Origin: an uncultured Lachnospiraceae bacterium
GTDB taxonomy: Bacteria; Bacillota; Clostridia; Lachnospirales; Lachnospiraceae
Length of the DNA stretch: 64,000 bases
Reading direction: 5' to 3'
NCBI GenBank assembly: GCA_910586205.1
Contig: CAJUGD010000007.1
Span: forward strand, 81,418-145,417
Part shown: piece by piece, positions 8,479 to 17,095 of the stretch
Position numbering within the stretch: position 1 is the first letter of the stretch
Layout of the letters: every line of letters begins with the position of its first letter
Notes under the pieces: generated by a model
What the model was told of the DNA's origin: nothing
The model's input: the letters and a program-made list of their open reading frames with translations, nothing else
Databases searched by the model: none
Made by a program: the position numbers and the translations under genes

Positions 8479-9503
8479 TTCTTCTTTTTCCCTCCAATCC
8501 GTTCCAGGATCACCCCATGGGCAATTCCCGGTATGCTCAGACCTTCATTATAGCTGACTGTGGATAAAAGAGCCCCTGTGGGCACAAACAGCACCCGTTT
8601 CCATGTCCCCTGTAGCATCTCGGGCAGAATCTTGGCGCATAAGGTTACAGCCGCACAGCCGCAGCCGCTTCCGCCGGAATGGGTATCCTGGGTTTTGTTG
8701 TCAAAAATCTCCAGCCCGCAGTCAGTATGCTTCTCGGAAAGATCATGACCCTCATTCTTCATAAAATCCAAAAGAATCTTTTTCCCTACTTCTCCCAGAT
8801 CCCCGGTAATAATCTTATCATACCATCCCTCATCCACACCGAAATCCTTAAAATTCTGCATAATCGTATCCCAGGCAGCAGGAGCCATGGCAGCTCCCAT
8901 GTTCATAGAATCTTTTGCCCCCAGATCCACCATCCTTCCGGTGGTGATCCCTGTGATCTGTACCTGTTCCTCGCTTCCCTTTGACGACAGCACAAAGGCT
9001 CCGCATCCGGTAACTGTCCAGGTAGTGCACTGAGGCCGCTGGTTTCCGTATCCCAGCGGAAAGCGAAACTGCTTCTCTGCCGTGGCATAATGGCTGGAAG
9101 CCATTGCCATCACTTTATCTGCATGACAGGCATCAATACACATAGCCCCCAGGCTTAAAGCCTCTCCGATAGTAGAACAGGCACCGTAAAGCCCAAACAG
9201 AGGAATCTCCAAATCTACTGTGCCGAAAGATGTGGCAATCAACTGTCCCAAAAGATCACCTGCAAACAGATAACGGATATCCTTCCGGTGAATGTCTCCC
9301 TTCTCCAAGGCCAAATCTGCTGCCTGCTTTTGCATGGCAGACTCTGCCTGCTCCCAGCTGTCTGAGCCGAACATAGGGTCCTGCTCCACTACATCGATAG
9401 CCTTCCCTAAAGGACCCTCTCCCTCCTTTTTCCCGGCCACGGACGCCATTCCCGTAATATAGGCCGGATGTTCAAACAACAAGCTTGCTTTTCCCTTCTG
9501 CAT
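8475..9503 (-). CDS. spoVAD: Stage V sporulation protein AD
   Basis: 342 aa with a thiolase-like fold. SpoVAD binds dipicolinate at the forespore inner membrane. Diagnostic stretches are FEHPAYITG near the N-terminus, LFAGDLLGQ, LFGACSTIGEALSLGA, SSHYATAEKQFRFPLGYG, GAAMAPAAWDTI, HTDCGLEIFD and GGSGCGCAAV. The start was set at ATG 9501-9503 (MQKGKASLLFEHP) because it aligns with known SpoVAD N-termini and has AGGAG 9 nt upstream; a longer reading adds 39 unrelated residues. No spoVAC lies upstream, which departs from the usual AC-AD-AE order. Confidence 0.95.
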   Translation of the reverse strand: MQKGKASLLFEHPAYITGMASVAGKKEGEGPLGKAIDVVEQDPMFGSDSWEQAESAMQKQAADLALEKGDIHRKDIRYLFAGDLLGQLIATSFGTVDLEIPLFGLYGACSTIGEALSLGAMCIDACHADKVMAMASSHYATAEKQFRFPLGYGNQRPQCTTWTVTGCGAFVLSSKGSEEQVQITGITTGRMVDLGAKDSMNMGAAMAPAAWDTIMQNFKDFGVDEGWYDKIITGDLGEVGKKILLDFMKNEGHDLSEKHTDCGLEIFDNKTQDTHSGGSGCGCAAVTLCAKILPEMLQGTWKRVLFVPTGALLSTVSYNEGLSIPGIAHGVILERIGGKKKK

Positions 9504-9640
9504 CTTCTCTGGCTCCTTTTTATTCCGCTTTTTTATTAATTTAACCATTTTCCCGATGCATATTCCCATGAATCCTCTGCATTTTTCTGGATATTTACAC
9601 GGTTTCCCGGAATTTTCCAATCAAATGAAAGTAAAATCTT

Positions 9641-9692
9641 TCTAAAGCAAAAAAAGAAGCAGCAGCACCCAAACTATGCTCCTGCCTCTTTT
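9641..9692 (-). terminator. Terminator of the AmrA-type gene
   Basis: Minus strand GAGGCAGGAGCA ... TGCTGCTGCTTC (one mismatch, one G-U) followed by TTTTTTT, directly after the stop at 9715 and before spoVAD. Confidence 0.7.
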
Positions 9693-9714
9693 TTATTCTT
9701 CAAAAAACTGTATT

Positions 9715-11100
9715 TCAAAAATGTCTTTCCACCTGAAACCGCTCCAGCTCGATTTCCTCCTGCTCACCGATTCCTGCCTTCTGCCTTGCTATGGCGATCT
9801 GCTCCTGAACGGTTTCCACCCCGTCTATGTTCGGCAGCAACAGCCCGCGGCCGTTTTCGTTGGATACAATGACCCCATATTTCTTTACATCCAGTTCCTC
9901 CCAGGATGCCGCCTTTTCCACCTTGCCCAGCACATCCACTGTGATCGTAAGCCGATCTAACTCCTCCGGCTCAATCGGGGAAAATCTGGGATCCCTGGAA
10001 GACGCGCTAACTGCGTTATAGATAATCTCTCTGGCCAGGGAACTTTCTGAGGGCTGTATGGTACCAATGCATCCACGAAGGCTCCCATTCTCCTTAATGG
10101 ACACAAACACCCCGGCATTGGCCGAGTACATCTCATCAGGCAGCCCTTTCGGCACCTCCAATACCTCTTTTGTACGGGCATAATGGTCAATCGCTCTGCG
10201 GGCAAGACTCACATAATCATCCTGCCTCTCCACTTCCCTTTTTACCCGCTCCCTCTCCTTTTGCTCATACTTCTCCTTAAAATTTCTATCTGCATCCTCT
10301 CCCTGAACCAGATATTCGCAAATCCCATACCCTACTCCAAATGTCCCCTCATAAGACAGGCGTCTGGCTATCAGATCCCTTCTGTCCAAAGCTCCTGTCA
10401 TCATGACAATGGCACGATGACCGCACTCTCCGGCCTTGTTGCACAGTTCCTCCGGAAACTCTAAAAGCTCCCCGAATGCTGCTCTCTCCAGCGCATACAT
10501 GACCCGGCTGTCATATTCCGGCCCTTCCTTTTGGAATCCATACGGCCCTTCCGCCTTCAGCTTGTGAGACAGATCTCCGCTGGCTATCACCACAGCCTTT
10601 CTCCCGCATTGCGTTGCTGCCTCCTGTATACACTGGCCCAATTCATAATGCTTCATCAAAGACAAACCAGATAATCCAATCCGCACCAATCGATACTTTT
10701 TCCAGAACTGGTTCACAAAATAGAGCGGCACCATGGTTCCATGGTCAAGCTCTTTATCCACCTCTCCTTCTGTGCCTGCCGGCAATTTTCTCTCTGACGC
10801 TAATTTGCTGAGAAACTCTGTCAGCTCCTCGTCATAAGAAACCGTAAACCTGACCTGGCCTGCCTGAAATCTCTCAAAGTCTCCTTTGGCCATCTTCCCC
10901 GGAGAAATATGAAAATAATTGGCATACATCACCTGATGGGAGGAAATCATAATAATCGTCTCTGGCTGAAACTCGCGGATTCTGCGGCCAACCTCCTGAT
11001 ATGCCTCCAAAGTTTTCTGAATTGCCTTCTCCTGTCCCTTTCCAATCTCCGACACAATCAAGGGCGGATGCGGAACTACAAATGCTGCCTGAATCCCCAT
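9715..11100 (-). CDS. amrA: AmmeMemoRadiSam system protein A (LigB-like plus AMMECR1 fusion)
   Basis: 461 aa. The N-terminal ~270 residues resemble class III extradiol dioxygenase/MEMO-like proteins (VVPHPPLIV, MISSHQVMYANYFHI, ELDHGTMVPLYF, VIASGDLSHKL). The C-terminal ~170 residues are an AMMECR1 domain (GVFVSIKENGSLRGCIGTI, SRDPRFSPIEPEELDRLTI). These proteins occur in an uncharacterised widespread system normally joined by a radical SAM protein (AmrS), which is not visible here. Start ATG has AGGAG 10 nt upstream. Function unknown; an RNA or protein modification role is only a proposal in the literature. Confidence 0.87.
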   Translation of the reverse strand: MGIQAAFVVPHPPLIVSEIGKGQEKAIQKTLEAYQEVGRRIREFQPETIIMISSHQVMYANYFHISPGKMAKGDFERFQAGQVRFTVSYDEELTEFLSKLASERKLPAGTEGEVDKELDHGTMVPLYFVNQFWKKYRLVRIGLSGLSLMKHYELGQCIQEAATQCGRKAVVIASGDLSHKLKAEGPYGFQKEGPEYDSRVMYALERAAFGELLEFPEELCNKAGECGHRAIVMMTGALDRRDLIARRLSYEGTFGVGYGICEYLVQGEDADRNFKEKYEQKERERVKREVERQDDYVSLARRAIDHYARTKEVLEVPKGLPDEMYSANAGVFVSIKENGSLRGCIGTIQPSESSLAREIIYNAVSASSRDPRFSPIEPEELDRLTITVDVLGKVEKAASWEELDVKKYGVIVSNENGRGLLLPNIDGVETVQEQIAIARQKAGIGEQEEIELERFQVERHF

Positions 11101-11295
11101 AACCCAATCTCCTTTTTCTCTAAACTCATGCCCCTTTGGCCTGTATTTCCCTAAGTGTTCTAAATGATATCATGTCACTGCCTGCCAAGGCGCTGACATG
11201 CGCATTCATCAGGATGTTTCCTTATTATATCATGGCAGATAAGGCAAAGCAAGGTATAAGTCCTGTTTACACTGCACATTCTATAACCATCGATT

Positions 11296-11371
11296 ACGTT
11301 CAAGGACGCCCTGTGAACGTAAGTGCATATAGCCCATTTAAAATCGCCTGCAGCGACGGGATATATGTTAC
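11296..11371 (+). repeat. Structured intergenic element, copy 1
   Basis: Two consecutive hairpins: ACGTTCA...TGAACGT (11296-11320), then a second, imperfect stem around the core CCCATTTAAAATCGCCTGC-A-GCGAC-GGG (11333-11360), closed by CATATA/TATATG-like arms. The same two-hairpin architecture and the identical loop ATTTAAAATCGCCTGC recur at 26886-26968. It sits in the leader of the plus-strand flavoprotein gene, about 10 nt before its ribosome binding site. Confidence 0.72.
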
Positions 11372-11394
11372 CATACTCCAAGGAGGAACCGAAT

Positions 11395-12624
11395 ATGTCA
11401 TTACATGTAATGGATGAGGCTGACCGCTGCCTGCAGTGCAAAGTCCCTCAATGCCAAAAAGGATGTCCCATAAACACCAACATCCCCAAAGCCATCCGCC
11501 TTTTAAAAGAAAACCGCCTGGATGAAGCCGGCAGAATGCTGTTTGAAAACAATCCCCTTACCACGGTCTGCAGCCTGGTCTGCAATCACGAAAAACAATG
11601 TGAGGGACACTGTGTATTAGGAAAAAAGGGCACACCTGTACATTTCTCCACCATAGAAAACTACATTTCTTCCACCTACGCCAACAAAATGACAAAAGGT
11701 CCGGCAGCTTCCAACGGAATGAGGGTTGCTATCATAGGCTCCGGCCCCGCCGGAATCACTATTGCCATTATTCTTGCCCGGTACGGCTATCAAGTAACCA
11801 TTTTTGAAGGCAAGGATAAAATCGGCGGCGTACTCCGCTACGGAATCCCGGAATTTCGTCTGCCCAAAAATGTACTGGATGACATCCAGTACCGTCATTT
11901 GGAAATGAAAGGCATCAAGATCCGCCCCAACACCACTATCGGCGGCGCCATCGGAATCGAAGACCTGTTTCGCGACGGCTATAAAGCCATCTTTATCGGA
12001 ACCGGAGTGTGGAATCCCTATTCCCTTCACATAAAAGGTGAAACTTTTGGAAATGTACACTTTGGGATTCATTATTTGAATAATCCGGACAGCTATAAGC
12101 TGGGAGAAAAGGTGATCGTAATCGGAGCCGGAAACACAGCCATGGATGTGGCCAGAACTGCCGTCCGAAAAGGAGTACAGCATCTCACCTGCTTTTCCCT
12201 GACCAAAAAGCCGACAGCAAGTGATTATGAAATCAGCTATGCCAGGTTAGAGGGCGTACACTTTGAATACAGCAAAATGCCTGTGGAAATCAAAGATGAA
12301 GGTGTCATTTTTCGTGATGTACTGGAAGACGAAAAAGGAAACATCACCGAAATCTCCGGCTCTGACCGCCTTTATGAGTCAGACAGTGTCATCATCTCTA
12401 TCAGCCAGGGGCCAAGAAACCGGATCGTCAGCACCACCCAAGGACTGAAAGTCAATGACAAAGGGCTTTTGGTTGCTGACGAGACCGGACATACATCAAG
12501 ACCCGGGATCTTTGCCTCCGGCGATGTGGTAAACGGCGCCAGAACGGTGGTAGAGGCAGTGGCTCACAGCAAAATAGTGGCGGAATCCATGCACCAATAT
12601 ATGCAGAGCCTGCCAGTCAAATGA
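11395..12624 (+). CDS. GltD-like FAD/NAD(P)-dependent oxidoreductase with N-terminal Fe-S domain
   Basis: 409 aa. The N-terminal helical domain has two cysteine clusters (CLQCKVPQCQKGCP, residues about 13-26, and CSLVCNHEKQCEGHC) as in the small subunit of glutamate synthase and in dihydropyrimidine dehydrogenase. FAD is bound at AIIGSGPAG and NAD(P)H at VIGAGNTAMD; GIFASGDVV near the end closes the FAD site. It would shuttle electrons between NAD(P)H and a partner such as a ferredoxin-linked large subunit, but no partner is adjacent, so the substrate is unknown. The start is ATG 11395 with AGGAGG 7 nt upstream; an upstream in-frame ATG runs through the intergenic repeat. Confidence 0.88.
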   Translation: MSLHVMDEADRCLQCKVPQCQKGCPINTNIPKAIRLLKENRLDEAGRMLFENNPLTTVCSLVCNHEKQCEGHCVLGKKGTPVHFSTIENYISSTYANKMTKGPAASNGMRVAIIGSGPAGITIAIILARYGYQVTIFEGKDKIGGVLRYGIPEFRLPKNVLDDIQYRHLEMKGIKIRPNTTIGGAIGIEDLFRDGYKAIFIGTGVWNPYSLHIKGETFGNVHFGIHYLNNPDSYKLGEKVIVIGAGNTAMDVARTAVRKGVQHLTCFSLTKKPTASDYEISYARLEGVHFEYSKMPVEIKDEGVIFRDVLEDEKGNITEISGSDRLYESDSVIISISQGPRNRIVSTTQGLKVNDKGLLVADETGHTSRPGIFASGDVVNGARTVVEAVAHSKIVAESMHQYMQSLPVK

Positions 12625-12627
12625 TCA

Positions 12628-12660
12628 AAAAACCGGGATCTTCTCCATCCCGGTTTTTAT
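12628..12660 (+). terminator. Bidirectional terminator between convergent genes
   Basis: ACCGGGAT, 7-nt loop, ATCCCGGT followed by TTTT on the plus strand and flanked by AAAAAA upstream, so it can serve the plus-strand flavoprotein gene and the minus-strand side. Confidence 0.85.
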
Positions 12661-12679
12661 CAAACGTTATTCCTGATTT

Positions 12680-14302
12680 CTAGTCCGTCAGCCGCCGGTT
12701 CAGCTCCCTTACTCCCGCCAGGCAGGACAGCTCATTCCCATCAAGATCATAAATCTGTCCATCCTGGACAAAATTATACACATTGATATTGTCCAGGTAC
12801 ACATCGCCATCCGCGCGAAACCGTACCTGCCTGTACTCGGCGCTTCCAAAATTCAAATCATACTGGCCTTTTCCGTCCACCATTACTTCCTGTGTCTCAC
12901 TTCCCAGGATTATGGACAATTTCACGGGCCTGTCACTGTCTGCCGTAAACCGCACATGATTCTCAAACTTCTGCTTAACAGAGATCCTGTGTCCCACATC
13001 CTGAGCAATACTTCCTCCGCCCTGAATCCATGCCTGATTACTTCCATCCCGCTGTACAATCCTTACCCCTCTGGTATCCCATCCCTGATCCCCTAAGGCA
13101 AACTGACTGTTAAAAACAGCATTGTTGGCATAATTGCGGTAACTCCACACCGCATAGCCGTTGGTGTAGGTACGCAAAATCTCCGAAATCCCTATAAGAT
13201 AAGCATTTCTTTCCTCCACTGCAAGGCGGGCATTGTGCTCAAATCCAGGCGTTTCGTCCATATAGAGAAGCTGATCAATAAAAATCGGCTTTCCTCCATT
13301 GTGCTCCTTTACCTTCTTTAACTGCTGCTCCATCATGGACACTGCATCTGCCGCTGTGATCACGCGGTTAAAATCCTGCCCCATGGTAACACTGTACATC
13401 AGCGCTGTGTAAGGGGCATCCCCGCATGGAAAGGTCTGATAATGAGCGGCTCCTACCTTGCCTCCCCCTATCCCCTCCACCGGGTCTACATCCAGACGCA
13501 CCTCCATGGATAGCTCCGGAAACACCTGCTGGGTATCTTGAAGCAGCTTCATCAAAAAATCATCATAATATTCATAAAACAGCTTATATGCCGGACTGTC
13601 CCGCTTCGGAATGCCAACCTGTCCAAAGCCTTTTAAGGGCCTTTCCGGCGAAAAATACTCATTCACCTGTTCTAATGTGTAATGCTCCTCTAAATACCTC
13701 TGAAAGCCAATCCTTCTTGCTTCATCAATCCCGGCCCGTTCAGAAGGAAACAAGCCCGGAGCATCTTCCATATAATTCCAAAAATCCTCCCATGCCAAAA
13801 AGCCGCCATAAAAATTCTCGTAGCCTGACACTGCATGATACAGTTTTTCTGCATAGTCAAGCCACATGGCCCGGGTCTTCTCATCTCCTAAAAGCTTCCG
13901 GTAGCGGATCTGAGGAATCTCTCCCCCGCAGTGATCCCAGGTATATCCCACTCTCAAAGATACCCATAATCCCTGATCTCTTGCTGCTCTCATAATCCGA
14001 TCCAGCTTATCAAAGGCATAATCACTGTATTGAACCGGATCTGTATCCGGCTGAAACTCCCGCCATGGCACTGCCAGTATAATGCTGTTAAAGCCATCCG
14101 CAGCAATCTGAGCCAGTTCTTCCTCCATGTGATCACTTTCTGAGTTCCAGAAATTCATCACCCAGGCATCTGATACATAAGTTACAGACTTTAACTGCTT
14201 CGGCGGCGTATCCTCCACACTCCCATAAGACAAAAATCCTGCTGCGAGCGCCATACATCCTGCTGCAAACACACACCGTTTCCAATGAAATCCTTTTTTC
14301 AT
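12680..14302 (-). CDS. Secreted glycoside-hydrolase-like protein (TIM-barrel, GH42-like)
   Basis: 540 aa. An N-terminal signal (KRCVFAAGCMALAAGFLSYG, with a possible lipobox-free cleavage) precedes a barrel domain with alternating strands: FNSIILAVPWREFQP, GLWVSLRVGYTWD, FYGGFLAWEDFWNYM, MEVRLDVDP, PIFIDQLLYMDE, GYAVWSYRNY. Candidate acid/base and nucleophile glutamates are in AWEDFW and YMDETPG. A C-terminal beta-rich domain (about 410-540) resembles a carbohydrate-binding or Ig-like module. It probably acts on a cell-surface or host glycan; family and substrate are not recognised. Start ATG 14300-14302 has GGAG at 7 nt. Confidence 0.65.
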   Translation of the reverse strand: MKKGFHWKRCVFAAGCMALAAGFLSYGSVEDTPPKQLKSVTYVSDAWVMNFWNSESDHMEEELAQIAADGFNSIILAVPWREFQPDTDPVQYSDYAFDKLDRIMRAARDQGLWVSLRVGYTWDHCGGEIPQIRYRKLLGDEKTRAMWLDYAEKLYHAVSGYENFYGGFLAWEDFWNYMEDAPGLFPSERAGIDEARRIGFQRYLEEHYTLEQVNEYFSPERPLKGFGQVGIPKRDSPAYKLFYEYYDDFLMKLLQDTQQVFPELSMEVRLDVDPVEGIGGGKVGAAHYQTFPCGDAPYTALMYSVTMGQDFNRVITAADAVSMMEQQLKKVKEHNGGKPIFIDQLLYMDETPGFEHNARLAVEERNAYLIGISEILRTYTNGYAVWSYRNYANNAVFNSQFALGDQGWDTRGVRIVQRDGSNQAWIQGGGSIAQDVGHRISVKQKFENHVRFTADSDRPVKLSIILGSETQEVMVDGKGQYDLNFGSAEYRQVRFRADGDVYLDNINVYNFVQDGQIYDLDGNELSCLAGVRELNRRLTD

Positions 14303-14352
14303 AAGTATCTCCAAAATCAGCAATCCCCATTATCCAATCCGATTGCTTTTTC

Positions 14353-14426
14353 GATGTAAGACAAAAACAAAAATGTCTCTCTTACATCCCAAAAAGGAAG
14401 CTGGAATAAATGAGACATTTTTGTTT
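14353..14426 (-). promoter_or_regulatory. Two overlapping alternative hairpins downstream of tmRNA
   Basis: GATGTAAGA (14353-14361) pairs with TCTTACATC (14380-14388); AAACAAAAATGTCTC (14365-14379) pairs with GAGACATTTTTGTTT (14412-14426). The left arm of the second stem lies in the loop of the first, so both cannot form fully at once. On the minus strand the second stem ends in TTTTTG, so it may terminate the tmRNA transcript, with the first stem competing. Confidence 0.55.
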
Positions 14427-14473
14427 ATCATTGATAGTTGCTGCTATTTTTCTTTAATTTAGTGGGTCTCTCC

Positions 14474-14523
14474 ATACCACAAATAGTGGAGCAGATACAT
14501 TACAATACCACAAATAATGGAGC
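14474..14523. repeat. 19-bp direct repeat spanning the tmRNA 3' end
   Basis: ATACCACAAATAGTGGAGC (14474-14492) and ATACCACAAATAATGGAGC (14505-14523) differ at one base. The second copy includes the last six bases of ssrA. tmRNA 3' ends are common integration sites, so this may be an att-like scar; a simple local duplication is the alternative. Confidence 0.55.
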
Positions 14524-14854
14524 TGAGGGGAATCGAACCCCTGTCCGAAAACCAATCCCCTGTTCTTCTACTATCATAGCCTGTTCTTTCACATTCCCTC
14601 CGCCCTGCGGAAACAAGCATCCTCAGGGCTTTAGTAGCTTCATCATACGCCCGTATACGCAAAGCTTAATATACGTCGTTTCTCACAAAGTCGATGCCAG
14701 ATTCTTAATGTGTGAGTGCACTAAGGCTGACAGCAGCAATTAAGCTGCGTATGCTAAATTATCTTCAGCGTTTAAATTTAATTTTGCCGTTTAACGCACC
14801 GCATGCGGATAGCTTCACCAGCTTCATGACCCCCGTCGAAACCAGTACAACCCC
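14518..14854 (-). ncRNA. ssrA: Transfer-messenger RNA
   Basis: Minus strand begins GGGGTTGTACTGGTTTCGACGG and ends GGGTTCGATTCCCC then CAGCTCCA; the first and last seven bases pair as the tRNA-like acceptor. CCA is not encoded. The tag reading frame from the resume GCA codon translates as AKLNLNAEDNLAYAA followed by TAA, a typical degradation tag ending in AYAA. It releases stalled ribosomes with SmpB. About 337 nt. Confidence 0.95.
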
Positions 14855-14888
14855 TTACTGGATCACCGCGACTCATTCGGTAGTTTTC

Positions 14889-14917
14889 ATTGTAACATCC
14901 CTAAATGTATTTGTCAA
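14889..14917 (-). promoter_or_regulatory. tmRNA promoter
   Basis: Minus strand TTGACA (14912-14917), 17-nt spacer, TACAAT (14889-14894), giving a short precursor leader of roughly 30 nt before the mature 5' end. Confidence 0.82.
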
Positions 14918-14939
14918 CTATCTAAGAAACATCAAAACT

Positions 14940-14958
14940 TTGGAAATTTTTCCAAAAT
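14940..14958 (-). terminator. Weak terminator-like hairpin after ilvE
   Basis: TTTGGAAA/TTTCCAAA stem followed by GTTTTGATG immediately after the ilvE stop. AT-rich and short, so only a weak call. Confidence 0.35.
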
Positions 14959-15984
14959 TTAAAGAATCTTCCGAATCCATCCTTCCGGAGCTTCTATGGT
15001 TCCCATTTGGATTCCGGTAAGAGTATCATAAAGCTTCTTTGTGATCTCTCCCATCTCCTCCATACCGCTTTCAAAACAGATCTCCTTGCCATGATCCACA
15101 ATCTTTCCTACCGGAGAAATCACTGCCGCCGTACCGCACAGCCCACACTCGGCAAAATCAGAAAGCTCTGAAATCTTTACCTTTCTCTGTGTCACCTTCA
15201 GTCCCAGGTAATGCTCCGCCACATACACAAGAGAACGTCTGGTAATGGAAGGAAGGATGGAATCGGAAGCCGGCGTCACAACTTCATGATCCCTGGTCAC
15301 AAACAGGAAATTGGCGCCGCCTGTCTCCTCCACATAAGTCCTGGTAGCAGAATCCGGAAACAGGTTCTCGTCATAGCCTCTCATATGGGCCATCTCCGAA
15401 GCATGCAGGCTCATGGCATAATTCAGCCCTGCCTTGATATGGCCGGTGCCGTGAGGCGCCGCCCGATCAAAATCTGATACACAAAGGGTAAGCGGCTTTA
15501 CTCCCCCCTTAAAATATGGTCCCACCGGCGTTCCAAACAAACGGAATTGATATTCCGAAGAAGGCTTCACCCCAATCACCGGCCCTGTAGCAAACATGTA
15601 GGGGCGCAGATACAAAGTAGCTCCGCTTCCATATGGAGGAACCCAGGCTGCATTGGCAGCCACTACCTGATCCACTGCCTCCAGAAACCGCTCCTTGGGA
15701 AAAATCGGCATCTCCAGCCATGCCGCAGACCCCATCATCCGCTCTGCGTTCAGATCCGGACGAAAGGTGACAATGCTTCCGTCTGCCGTTGTATATGCCT
15801 TCAGACCTTCAAAACACTCCTGACAGTACTGTAAAATCCCTGCACACTCATTCAATACTACTGTGGAATCCTCTGTCAGCTCTCCTGCATCCCATTTTCC
15901 ATTTTTAAAGTTAGACACATAACGCTTATCTGTGGTCATGTAGGTAAAGCCAATATTGCTCCAATCCAGATTTTTCTTTTCCAT
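14959..15984 (-). CDS. ilvE: Branched-chain amino acid aminotransferase
   Basis: 341 aa, a fold-type IV PLP enzyme that interconverts leucine, isoleucine and valine with their 2-oxo acids. Seen: QECFEGLKAY, LYLRPYMFATGPVIGV, the PLP lysine in HIKAGLNYAMSLHA, FPDSATRTYVEETGGANF, and the C-terminal CGTAAVISPVG. The length fits the longer fungal/Firmicute BCAT subgroup. Start ATG has GGAGG 9 nt upstream, and a strong sigma-A promoter precedes it. No T-box or leader peptide is evident in the ~75-nt leader. Confidence 0.95.
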   Translation of the reverse strand: MEKKNLDWSNIGFTYMTTDKRYVSNFKNGKWDAGELTEDSTVVLNECAGILQYCQECFEGLKAYTTADGSIVTFRPDLNAERMMGSAAWLEMPIFPKERFLEAVDQVVAANAAWVPPYGSGATLYLRPYMFATGPVIGVKPSSEYQFRLFGTPVGPYFKGGVKPLTLCVSDFDRAAPHGTGHIKAGLNYAMSLHASEMAHMRGYDENLFPDSATRTYVEETGGANFLFVTRDHEVVTPASDSILPSITRRSLVYVAEHYLGLKVTQRKVKISELSDFAECGLCGTAAVISPVGKIVDHGKEICFESGMEEMGEITKKLYDTLTGIQMGTIEAPEGWIRKIL

Positions 15985-16058
15985 ATAACTGCCTCCGTTC
16001 CGGTGTCTCCATTTGTATTTTTCTATCTCTAAAAGGAAAAATCCTCATATTGGAAATT

Positions 16059-16087
16059 ATTATAATCTTATTGCAGGAGAAAATCAA
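16059..16087 (-). promoter_or_regulatory. ilvE promoter
   Basis: Minus strand TTGATT (16082-16087), 17-nt spacer, TATAAT (16059-16064). Confidence 0.75.
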
Positions 16088-16113
16088 TAACTCTTTTGGG
16101 ACAAATGGAAATT

Positions 16114-16148
16114 TAAAAAAGAGCTGCACATCCAAATCTATGCAGCCC
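16114..16148 (-). terminator. Terminator of licT
   Basis: Minus strand GGGCTGCA, 12-nt loop, TGCAGCTC followed by TTTTTT, 18 nt after the licT stop. Confidence 0.85.
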
Positions 16149-16166
16149 TTTTTCTCCTCCCACACT

Positions 16167-16991
16167 CTACACCCGCAGTCTCTCAATATGTATCCCCAAA
16201 TGTCCCACCGCCTCCTTCGGCACAGTTTTATTAAGCTCCTCTCCCAATCTGGCACAGATCTTTTCTGCCAGCTTATAGGACTGAGGGAAATTAGTCCGTG
16301 CATATTCATCCATATCCAAGGTAATGGGTTCTCCGTCCCGGATGCGGGCCACCAGATAACGGAGATGGGCCATAAATCTCTCAAACATAAAGGAATGGGG
16401 ATCCAGCTTAATCTCAAGGCCATCCTCAATCATGGATGCCGCCATTCTGAGAACAGAAATTGTCTGAATGGAATCCTCCAGCTTCTCGTCCATCCGCCCT
16501 GCCTGGATATGCAGGGCAATATACCCCACCTCATCCTCACAGAGCAGACAGCCAAAAGACTCCTGTATCATATCCCGGCCTTTTAATGCAATCCGGTATT
16601 CCTCCGGATAGAGGACGCGGATGTCCCCATGGAAAGGATTCTTCAGCAGGATTCCGCTCTGCATTCGTTCCACAGCCACTGCAATATGGTCTGCCAGGGG
16701 AATCAGAATATTAGGATTCAGCTCCCCCAGCTCATTCTTGGCCAGCTCCACAACCTTTCCTGCCAGCTCAAGAAACTTTGGATTCATGCCGCTTATTACC
16801 TGTCTGCCGGTTCTTCTTTTTTCTTCCCTGTCAACGATTGCATAACGCTTGGTATTTTCATCCCGCTCAAAACGCTCATTTACCCGTTTTCCAAAGCCAA
16901 TGCCGCTCCCCAGCAAAATCGCTTCTTCCTGCCGCTTCATATCGTAAACCAGCACGCCGTTGTTGTTCAGCACCTTTATCACGCGATACAT
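16167..16991 (-). CDS. licT: BglG/LicT-family transcriptional antiterminator
   Basis: 274 aa. The N-terminal RNA-binding CAT domain (about 1-55, MYRVIKVLNNNGVLV) is followed by two PTS-regulation domains: PRD1 (ILIPLADHIAVAVERM, VGYIALHIQAG) and PRD2 (FMAHLRYLVARI, VGHLGIHIERLRV), each with conserved histidines for phosphorylation by HPr/EIIB. It binds a RAT hairpin and blocks a leader terminator. It lies just downstream of ptsG, whose leader contains such a RAT/terminator, so it most likely controls that operon. Start ATG 16989-16991 has GGGGGA at 6 nt; a TTG two codons upstream overlaps that site. Confidence 0.9.
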   Translation of the reverse strand: MYRVIKVLNNNGVLVYDMKRQEEAILLGSGIGFGKRVNERFERDENTKRYAIVDREEKRRTGRQVISGMNPKFLELAGKVVELAKNELGELNPNILIPLADHIAVAVERMQSGILLKNPFHGDIRVLYPEEYRIALKGRDMIQESFGCLLCEDEVGYIALHIQAGRMDEKLEDSIQTISVLRMAASMIEDGLEIKLDPHSFMFERFMAHLRYLVARIRDGEPITLDMDEYARTNFPQSYKLAEKICARLGEELNKTVPKEAVGHLGIHIERLRV

Positions 16992-17095
16992 CCGCAATCC
17001 CCCATTTAATGTTTCTTCGTCCGTATTTTTATTTCAATCGTACTCCCCGCATTTTCCATGCTTTTCTGATCTCTTTACTACAAACCTCCAAAGCC

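Noticed and set aside
9504..9620. Forespore sigma-G promoter before spoVAD
   Set aside because: A GAATA-like -35 is present but the matching -10 is poor; I could not support a site with confidence.
14518..14743. Short open frames over the tmRNA
   Set aside because: They fall inside ssrA, whose tRNA-like ends and tag frame are clear.
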